Below, piece by piece: positions 54,258-60,614 of a stretch of DNA of 60,614 nucleotides. Each line of letters starts with the position of its first letter. Within the stretch, counting starts at the first letter, position 1. The stretch is taken from NCBI GenBank assembly GCA_013289835.1, contig JABCZG010000028.1, positions 1-60,614 on the forward strand, written 5' to 3'. The DNA is from Acidobacteriota bacterium. GTDB taxonomy: Bacteria > Acidobacteriota > Terriglobia > Acidiferrales > UBA7541. A program made the translations under genes and the position numbers. Under the pieces are notes generated by a model. It ran no database searches, was not told the origin of the DNA, and saw nothing but the letters and a program-made list of their open reading frames with translations.

Positions 54258-54980
54258 TTGACCACAGCGCAAGCGCACCGCACCGCCGCCAAACATCATC
54301 CTCGCCGCATCGCGCTCTTTGGCGGTTCTTTCGACCCCGTTCATAACGGCCATCTTTCCGTCGCGCGCGCCGCCGATCGCCGTTTCAATTTCGACGAAAT
54401 GCATTTCATAGCCGCCAGCCGGCCGCCGCACAAGCTGAAGCAACACCTCGCGCCCTTCCCGCATCGTTTTGCCATGGTCTCACTGGCCTGCACTGAGCAC
54501 CCGCACTTCGTCCCCTCGCTGGCCGAAGCCGGAGAAGATTTCAGCGGCACGCAGCTCCACTACTCCGTGGACACCGTGCGCTACTTCCGCCATGTCTACC
54601 ACGGCCACGGCGACCGCATTTATTTCATGATTGGCGCCGACGCGTTTCTCGACATCCCCATGTGGAAAGAATACGAAACGCTCCTCGGCTTGTGCGATTT
54701 CATCATCGCCAACCGCCCGGGCATCCGCTCGGAAGCCCTTAAACTCGTCATTCCGCCGCACCTGGTCGCGCGGCCGGATCCGAAGAAAGAATCCGAGAAC
54801 GGGCATCCTTCGCAAGTCGTCGCGCACCTGCAACGCACCACCGTCTATCTGCTCGAAAACGTGTCGAGCGAAGTCTCAGCCACCGACATTCGCCGGCGCT
54901 GCAACCGCGGCCAAGCCATTCATGGACTTGTTTCCGCACGCGTCGAAGAATACATTCTCAAACAGGGACTTTATCGATGA
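54258..54980 (+). CDS. nadD: Nicotinate-nucleotide adenylyltransferase
   Basis: NadD joins nicotinate mononucleotide and ATP to form deamido-NAD. This is a 240-residue protein with IALFGGSFDPVHNGHL (nucleotide-binding HxGH), MIGADAFLDIPMWKEYE, and the C-terminal SSEVSATDIRRR, IHGLVSARVEEYIL. Start is TTG at 54258 with GGAG 6 nt before it. Its stop overlaps the rsfS start (ATGA). Confidence 0.95.
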   Translation: MTTAQAHRTAAKHHPRRIALFGGSFDPVHNGHLSVARAADRRFNFDEMHFIAASRPPHKLKQHLAPFPHRFAMVSLACTEHPHFVPSLAEAGEDFSGTQLHYSVDTVRYFRHVYHGHGDRIYFMIGADAFLDIPMWKEYETLLGLCDFIIANRPGIRSEALKLVIPPHLVARPDPKKESENGHPSQVVAHLQRTTVYLLENVSSEVSATDIRRRCNRGQAIHGLVSARVEEYILKQGLYR

Positions 54981-55438
54981 AGTTCGAATCCTTGCCACAA
55001 GGCGTGCGCCTCGCTGTCGAGGCCGCGCAATCCAAAAAAGCAGCGGGCATCACCGTTCTCGACCTCAGCGGCGTCGGCGCCTTCACGGATTTTTTCGTCA
55101 TCTGCACCGGCTACAGCACGCCGCAAGTGCAGGCCATCTGCTCCGAAGTCGAAGAACAGCTTCACAAAAATATGGGCCGTTCGCCCGAGCATCGCGAAGG
55201 TCGTCGTTCCGCTGAATGGGCCTTGCTGGACTTCGGCGGCTTCGTCGTTCACGTTTTTGGCGATCAGGCGCGCCGCTACTACGATCTCGAGCGTCTGTGG
55301 CGCTCCGCTCCGAAACTCGAAATTCCCGACGAGCCCGAAGGCGCATCCTCCGCCCGGCAAACTTCCAATTCGTCCTTCGGGCATGAATCATTTTCCGACG
55401 AAGCAGTTTCCGGTCGTCCGCTTGGTGGCCGCTCGTAA
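54977..55438 (+). CDS. rsfS: Ribosome silencing factor
   Basis: RsfS binds L14 and blocks subunit joining in poor growth. This is a 153-residue protein with DLSGVGAFTDFFVICTGYST and WALLDFGGFVVHVF, plus a C-terminal Ser-rich extension of about 35 residues. It is translationally coupled to nadD. The next gene (sigma-54 activator) starts 2 bp after its stop. Confidence 0.95.
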   Translation: MKFESLPQGVRLAVEAAQSKKAAGITVLDLSGVGAFTDFFVICTGYSTPQVQAICSEVEEQLHKNMGRSPEHREGRRSAEWALLDFGGFVVHVFGDQARRYYDLERLWRSAPKLEIPDEPEGASSARQTSNSSFGHESFSDEAVSGRPLGGRS

Positions 55439-55440
55439 CC

Positions 55441-56463
55441 ATGACCACGGAACGATTGCCGTGGGTCGCCGCTGATCCCGCATCGTTTCGCCTCTTCGAA
55501 CTCGCCGAAAAAGTTGCCGTCGCTCCCGCCACTCTTTTGATCACGGGCGAAAGCGGCACCGGCAAAGATCATCTCGCGCGATTGGTGCATGAGCTCGGCC
55601 CGCGCCGCGATGCGCCTTACCTGAAAATTGATTGTGCCAGTCTTCCGCCGCAGCTCGTTGAAAGCGAGCTTTTCGGCCACGAGCGCGGCGCGTTTACCGG
55701 CGCGGTCGAGCGCAAACTCGGGCGCTTTGAACTCGGCGGCAACGGCACCATCGTTCTCGACGAAGTTGCCGCGCTTTCCCCCGGCGCGCAGGGGAAACTC
55801 CTGCGCATCCTGCAGGAACGCACCTTCGAACGCCTCGGCGGCACCGAGACGCTCCACATCGAAGCGCGCCTCATCGCCCTCACCAACGTGGATCTCCCCG
55901 CCGCGGTGAAGGCCGGCACGTTCCGCGAGGATCTCTTTTTTCGCTTGAACGTCCTCATGCTCACAGTTTCTCCGCTCCGTGAACGCCGCGCGGACATTCT
56001 TCCCCTGGCCGCTCATCTTCTGGTGACGCTTCGCTCCGTCCACGGCCGTCCCAACGCGCAGTTGAGCGAGGCGGCGGAGCGCATGCTTGGCGCCTACGCG
56101 TGGCCGGGCAATGTCCGCGAACTCCGCAACGCTCTCGAGCACGCCGTGGTTTTTTCTCGCGGCAGCCGCAAAACAGCCACGCCTGAAGTTGATAGTTCTG
56201 CGGCCGCGCAAGCTCCAGACGGTTCCGCGGCTCCTTCTGGCAAAGACCTTCTCGAACCTGAAAATTTTCCAGAAAGCGTCCGCGCCGCCGCCCCCGGCGC
56301 CGTCAGTTCCATCGCCGGCCTCCGCACTCTCGAACAGATCGAGCGCGAAGTCATCGAAGCCACCCTCGAGGCCACCCATTACCAAATCACCCGCTCCGCC
56401 GAAGCCCTAGGCATCAGCCGCAAAACCCTCCTCGAAAAACGCAAAAAGTATGGTTTGAAATGA
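55441..56463 (+). CDS. Sigma-54-dependent activator without sensor domain
   Basis: This is a 340-residue bacterial enhancer-binding protein. The AAA+ domain begins near the N-terminus with Walker A GESGTGKDH, GAFTGA (sigma-54 contact), Walker B-type IVLDEVAAL and NVRELRNALEHAV. A C-terminal Fis-type helix-turn-helix (RSAEALGISRKTLLEKRKKYGLK-type, split here) ends it. It has no receiver or PAS domain, so control must be by an adaptor or by expression. It is embedded in a nadD-rsfS-(this)-rlmH housekeeping run, starting 2 bp after rsfS. Confidence 0.93.
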   Translation: MTTERLPWVAADPASFRLFELAEKVAVAPATLLITGESGTGKDHLARLVHELGPRRDAPYLKIDCASLPPQLVESELFGHERGAFTGAVERKLGRFELGGNGTIVLDEVAALSPGAQGKLLRILQERTFERLGGTETLHIEARLIALTNVDLPAAVKAGTFREDLFFRLNVLMLTVSPLRERRADILPLAAHLLVTLRSVHGRPNAQLSEAAERMLGAYAWPGNVRELRNALEHAVVFSRGSRKTATPEVDSSAAAQAPDGSAAPSGKDLLEPENFPESVRAAAPGAVSSIAGLRTLEQIEREVIEATLEATHYQITRSAEALGISRKTLLEKRKKYGLK

Positions 56464-56555
56464 CTCGGGGATGTAGGGCCACTGGAAAAATGTCCACCAA
56501 AAAACAGCCCATGAACATTCAAACTCTCAACAACAATTTATCTTCTCTTACGGAT

Positions 56556-56580
56556 AACTGAAAACTGACCACTGAAAACT
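56556..56580 (+). repeat. Heptad repeat before rlmH
   Basis: A 25-bp copy of the ACTGAAA heptad element (23 of 25 matches to 54218-54242), ending 3 bp before the rlmH ATG. Its position could affect translation initiation. Confidence 0.7.
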
Positions 56581-56583
56581 CCC

Positions 56584-57012
56584 ATGCGCATCCGCCTCCT
56601 CATGCTCGGAAAAATCCGCCGCCCCGAACTGCGCGCCATCCTCGGCGACTACGTAAAACGCATCTCCCGCTCCTGCCCCATCGAAATCACCGAAGTCCGC
56701 GACGGCGAAGCCGCAATCAAAAAACTCGACGCCGACCGCGCCGCCACCGCAGTCCTTCTCGACGCCGCCGGAAAGACTCTCGATTCGAGCGCCCTCGCCA
56801 AATGGCTCGGCGAACTCCGCGACCGCGGCACCCGCGAACTGATCTTCCTCTGCGGCGACGCTGACGGCTTCCCCGAAAATCTCCGCCAGCGCGCCCACCA
56901 AAAACTTTCTCTCAGCGCCATGACCTTCTCCCATGAACTCGCCCGCGTCATGCTCGCCGAACAGCTCTACCGCGCCTTCGCCATCCTCTCCGGCAGCCCC
57001 TACCCGAAATAG
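56584..57012 (+). CDS. rlmH: 23S rRNA (pseudouridine1915-N3)-methyltransferase
   Basis: RlmH methylates pseudouridine 1915 in helix 69 of 23S rRNA. This is a 142-residue SPOUT-fold protein with LLDAAGKTLDSSALAKWL, LIFLCGDADGF (SAM-loop region, normally xxGGxxG; here CGDADG) and KLSLSAMTFSHELARVMLAEQLYRA. The end SGSPYPK fits the family. It is followed by the unknown gene at 57037. Confidence 0.92.
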   Translation: MRIRLLMLGKIRRPELRAILGDYVKRISRSCPIEITEVRDGEAAIKKLDADRAATAVLLDAAGKTLDSSALAKWLGELRDRGTRELIFLCGDADGFPENLRQRAHQKLSLSAMTFSHELARVMLAEQLYRAFAILSGSPYPK

Positions 57013-57036
57013 TGCGCGTGGTGTAAAACTGTAAAC

Positions 57037-57480
57037 ATGTCCATCCACATTTCTGCCGACGCCAATCAGCCCTCCGCCACCATCGAAATCCCTCTCGAAA
57101 ATCCGCTCCCCGATTACGACCTTCTCCAACTCGAGCAGCCCACGCCCCGCGACGTGGACGCCGTCCTCGTCTCCCAGGGTTTCCGCGATCTCGTGGATGA
57201 CGCCCGCGGCGTCCTCATGGACTTGCTAGCTCATCCACCCTTCCAGGCCAACTCTCCCGAGCACGCCAATCTCGACTTCACGCATTCCGCGCCTCTGCCT
57301 CTCGAACTCACGCAACTCACCGGCGCCATCTGTCCCGGCGGCGACGAGACCTACCGTCCCGGCATCTGGATCGTTCTCCGCGATCCCCACGCCAAACACG
57401 GAACCTCTCTCCCTCAATCCACCCAGGAGCGCATCGCCTCCATCGCCGAAGAACTCGTCAAACGCCTCCAGCTCGCGTAG
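57037..57480 (+). CDS. Conserved hypothetical protein, 3' part duplicated
   Basis: This is a 147-residue protein I do not recognise. It has an N-terminal hydrophilic part with VDDARGVLMDLLAHPPF and a C-terminal part with LPLELTQLTGAICPGGDETYRPGIW and HAKHGTSLPQSTQERI. No signal peptide or membrane segment. The last ~90 codons plus about 40 bp of flank (57208-57520) recur at 60152-60464 with 20 mismatches in 313 bp. It starts 25 bp after rlmH. Confidence 0.75.
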   Translation: MSIHISADANQPSATIEIPLENPLPDYDLLQLEQPTPRDVDAVLVSQGFRDLVDDARGVLMDLLAHPPFQANSPEHANLDFTHSAPLPLELTQLTGAICPGGDETYRPGIWIVLRDPHAKHGTSLPQSTQERIASIAEELVKRLQLA

Positions 57481-57520
57481 TCGCGCTGCTCGCATCGCGC
57501 ACTCGCGGTTTGTCTGGCGG
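57208..57520 (+). repeat. 313-bp direct repeat, copy A
   Basis: Left copy of a direct repeat whose right copy is 60152-60464 (offset 2944 bp). I counted 20 mismatches by eye (about 93.6% identity), no gaps. It spans the 3' part of the gene at 57037 and about 40 bp after its stop. Confidence 0.9.
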
Positions 57521-57595
57521 GGAATGGGTCGCGTTCACCAGGCATGTGGATTACCTTCGGATAGGCAATTAGAATTGGCTGGGGAGTATTGAGAG

Positions 57596-58141
57596 ATGGC
57601 GGAAAAAGTTGAAATTCGAGCTCTCAATGACGGTGATCCAGAAACCATATCTGCCGCATTCAAGGGTATTGGAGCGGGCAAGCCTGTGGCTCAATATCGG
57701 CGGTATTTGGCAGATCAGATGGCCGGTACCCGCACATGCCTCGTGGCTACTCTCGATGGGCAATTCGCAGGATACGTGACTGTGAATTGGAGGCCCACAT
57801 ACTGCTGGTTTGTACAGGAACAGATTCCAGAGATCCAAGATTTGAATGTGCTCCCTGGATTCCGACGGATGGGCCTTGCCACGCGGCTATTGGATCGGGC
57901 AGAAGAAGAAATCTCGCGGCATTCGAGCGTTGCCGGGATTGGCGTTGGCCTACATCCGGGCTACAACCAAGCGCAAAAGCTATACGCAACGCGGGGCTAC
58001 ATACCCGATGGTCGCGGTGTTACCTACCATGATCACTATGTGGAAGAGGGCGCATCGGTAGTGCTTGATGACGATCTGGTTTTGCACCTCACCAAGCGGC
58101 TCACGGCAACAAGCTGCTTCGTCGATCGATCACCTCAGTAA
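57596..58141 (+). CDS. GNAT-family N-acetyltransferase
   Basis: This is a 181-residue acetyltransferase. The fold's motif A is visible as LNVLPGFRRMGLATRLLDRAEEEI (acetyl-CoA pyrophosphate loop RRxGxA as RRMGLA), and HPGYNQAQKLYATRGYIPDG fits motif B. Substrate is unknown. Codon use has more A/T in third positions than the rlmH region. Its stop overlaps by 12 bp the 3' end of the convergent DoxX gene. It lies in the segment bounded by the 313-bp repeats. Confidence 0.85.
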   Translation: MAEKVEIRALNDGDPETISAAFKGIGAGKPVAQYRRYLADQMAGTRTCLVATLDGQFAGYVTVNWRPTYCWFVQEQIPEIQDLNVLPGFRRMGLATRLLDRAEEEISRHSSVAGIGVGLHPGYNQAQKLYATRGYIPDGRGVTYHDHYVEEGASVVLDDDLVLHLTKRLTATSCFVDRSPQ

Positions 58142-58603
58142 CTTGCCGGCGAGCCAGTAATCGACACTGAACTTTCCCGGACCAGCGCAGATCAGCCAGA
58201 AAAAGAAGAGCACGTACAGGACTTCCGGAAGGTAGAGGAGATCGTCGAACCAGTTAAGCGGCGAAAGTCCTTTAGGTAGGGTGGAAAGCGAGCTGGTCAG
58301 GGTGGCGACAGTCATATCGATCAATAAAGCGAAGCATGCCGGGCTCGAAAGAAACCCCACGGTCACCAAGGATCCGCCAACGAACTCGACCCCCGCCACG
58401 AAATAAGCCATCTGGCGGGGAAACGGGACTTTGGCCTTAACGAGCGTGTCGTAAACAGGTTTCGTGCCGCCGGCGACAAACAATTTGTTTGCCCCGGAGA
58501 TGGCGAAGAACAGCCCGATCGAAACGCGTACCAGCAGGATGGCATATTGTTCCAAATCACTGCTGCCCAGCAGCGCAAACTGGACCAACCATTTCCAATC
58601 CAT
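58130..58603 (-). CDS. DoxX-family membrane protein
   Basis: This is a 157-residue protein starting MDWKWLVQF with four predicted membrane segments and the family's RVSIGLFFAISGANKLF segment near the N-terminus, then FVAGVEFVGGSLVTVGFL. GAGGG is 7 nt before the ATG at 58603; the frame extends to 58651. DoxX proteins are linked to redox or thiosulfate metabolism, but many are unknown. It lies within the accessory segment. Confidence 0.8.
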   Translation of the reverse strand: MDWKWLVQFALLGSSDLEQYAILLVRVSIGLFFAISGANKLFVAGGTKPVYDTLVKAKVPFPRQMAYFVAGVEFVGGSLVTVGFLSSPACFALLIDMTVATLTSSLSTLPKGLSPLNWFDDLLYLPEVLYVLFFFWLICAGPGKFSVDYWLAGKLLR

Positions 58604-58747
58604 CTCTTGTCCCTCCATCGGAGGACGTGCTGTGAGGATACGCCATATCATACGGTTCGGCTTCTCCAGTAAGCGCTTAATCGGGACTTAGGACCGTTCG
58701 CCAATGAATTTGGCGTGTGGTAGGTTTTAGTCTGGCGGAGGTCCTAG

Positions 58748-59341
58748 ATGGTTTTGCGAGTGTTCATGACGGGCGTGCTCCTGATTCAGCTGCCATTGCT
58801 GGGCGTGCAAACAAAATCAACCCACCCGTCCGTCGTTGACCTTCCTCGTGCGCGCGGAACGACCTTGGTAGCAGTTAGTCACATTCCATCACCCAATGGA
58901 AAGTGGACCCTGGTTTTTGAGTGCCCAAGCGATTGCAGCGAGAGAAAGCTGTGGGTCGAAGAAACGTCTTCGCATGCACGAAAACTGGTAAAGGAATATG
59001 ATCGAAGCTTGGACGTCTCTTGGGCACCGGACAGCCGCCTGTTCTTCGTTAACGACAACTCCGGTAGCACCGACGCTCGGTGTTATGTCTATGAGGCCAC
59101 GTCCCTGAAGGAAACAGACGTGGCAAAGGTAGTGCTCGCCCGATACCCTGATGCCGAGCAATTCCTAAATTCAGGGCACTCATACCTCAGAGCGAAACGA
59201 TGGCTTAACTCGCATGCGTTGCTCGTCGTTTTGACAGGCCATAATGACGGCTCACCTCCAAGCGGTTTCACCCTACGGTACCGGGTTGACCTGAACGGTA
59301 GCGTTCACAGGCTCTCGCAGCACTCAGAAGAGCAGCCGTGA
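58748..59341 (+). CDS. Exported protein of unknown function
   Basis: This is a 197-residue protein with an N-terminal signal-like segment (VFMTGVLLIQLPLLGVQ). The middle part (SPNGKWTLVFECPSDC, SLDVSWAPDSRLFFVNDNSG) resembles blades of a TolB/WD40-type beta-propeller, though too short for a whole propeller. Codon use is distinct from the flanking core genes. Function is unassigned. Confidence 0.65.
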   Translation: MVLRVFMTGVLLIQLPLLGVQTKSTHPSVVDLPRARGTTLVAVSHIPSPNGKWTLVFECPSDCSERKLWVEETSSHARKLVKEYDRSLDVSWAPDSRLFFVNDNSGSTDARCYVYEATSLKETDVAKVVLARYPDAEQFLNSGHSYLRAKRWLNSHALLVVLTGHNDGSPPSGFTLRYRVDLNGSVHRLSQHSEEQP

Positions 59342-59369
59342 AAACAACCTCGGACGCCGCCGCTCGAAA

Positions 59370-59789
59370 TTATGTGTCCATCCGTTCGACCCATTGAGCG
59401 CGCGATGCGGGAGCCACGAATGGATCCGCAAAGTACTGTGTTTCCCGCGCAACTTTGTCGTCCCTGAACTCCATGATGCTCACGGTGTAGGACGGCTTGT
59501 CGTCATAGGTCAGGATGAATTCGGTGACCCAAAAATCACCGCCGCCAATGATTCGCCGGATAGCAAACCGCTTTTTGTTCGGCTGACTAGCGCGCTGGCC
59601 TTGTATGTTGCGCCGACCACGGGTTCGCTCGCCTGACTGCGGGTATTCCAGCACCGCGTCCTCGTGATAGATGCGGTGCTCCGTTTCAAAATCGTTGGCA
59701 TCGGACGCCGCCCAATGCTGATCCAGTGCCGCGCGGATCTCTTGATCTCGCACTCCAGAATACTGCTCCTTCTTTTGTTGACCATTCAT
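59370..59789 (-). CDS. NTF2/SnoaL-like protein
   Basis: This is a 139-residue protein. The cone-shaped NTF2-like fold is suggested by ALDQHWAASDANDFETEHRIYHEDAVLEYPQSGE and IMEFRDDKVARETQYFADPF. GGAGG is 6 nt before the ATG at 59789. Members may be isomerases or of unknown function. It is the last gene of the accessory segment. Confidence 0.8.
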   Translation of the reverse strand: MNGQQKKEQYSGVRDQEIRAALDQHWAASDANDFETEHRIYHEDAVLEYPQSGERTRGRRNIQGQRASQPNKKRFAIRRIIGGGDFWVTEFILTYDDKPSYTVSIMEFRDDKVARETQYFADPFVAPASRAQWVERMDT

Positions 59790-60022
59790 CTTGAGCCTCC
59801 CATTTGACAAGAACCTAAATGTTTTAGCGGAATCGGAGTGTACGACTCGTCAAGTCGCGCTATTTCTTCGATCACCCCAGAGTCTACACCGCGTCGAAGC
59901 GTCTGAGCCGGCACGGCTGCTGAACTACTACGTCTAGCGCAAAAACTTGACCTTTTCCAAGCGACTCCTCAAACTCTAATCTTTTCGCCAAGCCTCGCAA
60001 TTCTTCATAGAGGCCAACCAGC

Positions 60023-60424
60023 ATGCCCGAAGAGAAAGGATTGCTCATCGTTTACACCGGCCCGGGCAAGGGCAAGACCACCTGCGCCCTGGGCACGGTC
60101 TTTCGCGCCGTCGGCCAAGGCTTGCGCGTCCTGATGGTCCAATTCATCAAAGGCGTCCTCATGGACCTCCTCGCCCATCCTCCCTACCAGGCGAATTCTC
60201 CCGAGCACGCCAATCTCGATTTCACGCATTCCGCGCCGCTGCCTCTCGAACTCACGCAACTCACCGGCGCCATCTGTCCCGGCGGCGACGAAACCTATCG
60301 CCCCGGCATCTGGATCGTCCTCCGCGATCCCCACGCCAAACACGGAACCGCTCTTCCCCAATCCACCCAGGAGCGCATCGCCTCCATCGCTGAAGAACTC
60401 GTCAAACGCCTCCAGCTCGCGTAG
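60023..60424 (+). pseudogene. Chimeric ORF: 5' cobO fragment fused to duplicated hypothetical 3' end
   Basis: This open frame encodes 133 residues. The first ~43 match the N-terminus of CobO/BtuR-type corrinoid adenosyltransferase (GLLIVYTGPGKGKTTCALG, with an intact P-loop, then LRVLMVQFIKG). At position 60152 it switches to a copy of the 3' part of the gene at 57037 (GVLMDLLAHPPYQANSPEHA onward). The rest of CobO, including substrate-binding regions, is absent, so adenosyltransferase activity is unlikely. It lies close to the window end, so an assembly artefact must be excluded. Confidence 0.8.
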
Positions 60425-60464
60425 TCCCGCTGCTCGCATCGCGCACTCGCGGTTTGTTTGGCGG
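60152..60464 (+). repeat. 313-bp direct repeat, copy B
   Basis: Right copy of the direct repeat starting at 57208. The left boundary falls within the chimeric ORF exactly where the CobO similarity ends. Of the 18 coding differences from copy A only two change an amino acid (Phe/Tyr and Ser/Ala). Confidence 0.9.
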
Positions 60465-60614
60465 TGAGCGGGTCCGTCTCCGATTAGGGCTGCCGGCTCA
60501 GATGGTCGACGCAACACCTGCTTGCAGTTTACTCGCAGGAGTTTCAAAGCCTAAAGTTTTTCTCGGACGTTGATTCAAGCGCAGCGCGACCTGGTCGAGT
60601 TGCGCTTGCGAATG

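Noticed and set aside
1..60614. Search for CRISPR arrays, tRNA, rRNA and insertion sequences
   Set aside because: No regular spacer-repeat array, cloverleaf-like sequence, rRNA core or transposase frame was recognised by eye. A computed scan could still find a short tRNA.

Overview
The window looks like a chromosome segment (or contig) of an Acidobacteriota bacterium, probably of the Acidobacteriia/Terriglobia type. No rRNA or marker tree is available here, so this is inference. The supporting gene content is: a large Oar-like TonB-dependent receptor with an N-terminal CarboxypepD_reg-like domain, futalosine-pathway menaquinone genes (mqnA, mqnC), the hopanoid-associated glycosyltransferase HpnB, a sigma-54 activator lodged beside rsfS, and high-GC, GC3-rich coding. 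Housekeeping genes are intact (panB, panC, dprA, topA, xerC, rplU, rpmA, obgE, nadD, rsfS, rlmH). I found no rRNA, tRNA, CRISPR array or insertion sequence.

Layout. 0.2-2.7 kb: a minus-strand panB-dinB-panC group ending in a clear intrinsic terminator. 2.8-7.6 kb: a small exported protein, hpnB, and the iorA/iorB molybdenum hydroxylase pair. 7.7-14.2 kb: a three-domain GH18/polysaccharide deacetylase/GT2 protein, a PMT-type membrane glycosyltransferase and a CDF metal transporter with three tandem C-terminal domains. 14.4-21.2 kb: a secreted M1 peptidase facing an exported TldD-PmbA-MsrB operon. 21.4-24.9 kb: small regulatory and envelope proteins (FecR domain, PP2C phosphatase, pilin-like, PilZ, DUF6249-like). 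25.0-28.0 kb: a four-gene redox operon (zinc ADH, SDR, crotonase, tautomerase). 28.3-31.7 kb: a zinc-ribbon protein, an RNase HI with a DUF104-like tail, and mqnA-mqnC. 32.1-38.0 kb: an NGPI-repeat exported protein, a 1023-residue kinase/M23/aminotransferase fusion and a glycosidase lipoprotein. 38.3-45.0 kb: an exported protein followed by dprA, topA and xerC. 45.1-50.9 kb: the TonB receptor, an outer-membrane barrel, a hydrolase and a glycine-rich protein. 51.1-57.5 kb: the rplU-rpmA / obgE-nadD-rsfS-sigma54 activator-rlmH core. 57.5-60.6 kb: a small accessory segment flanked by a 313-bp direct repeat.

The most unusual locus is the last one. The 3' half of an unknown gene after rlmH (57037-57480) occurs again 2944 bp downstream, at about 93.6% identity, where it is fused in frame to the first ~43 codons of a cobO-type corrinoid adenosyltransferase. 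Between the copies lie four accessory genes whose codon use is visibly less GC3-biased than their neighbours. Other points worth attention are the three multi-domain fusions (GH18-CE4-GT2, APH-M23-aminotransferase, RNaseH-DUF104), the exported TldD/PmbA pair in which only one partner keeps the metalloprotease motif, and two families of short intergenic repeats (REP-like palindromes and a heptanucleotide array).
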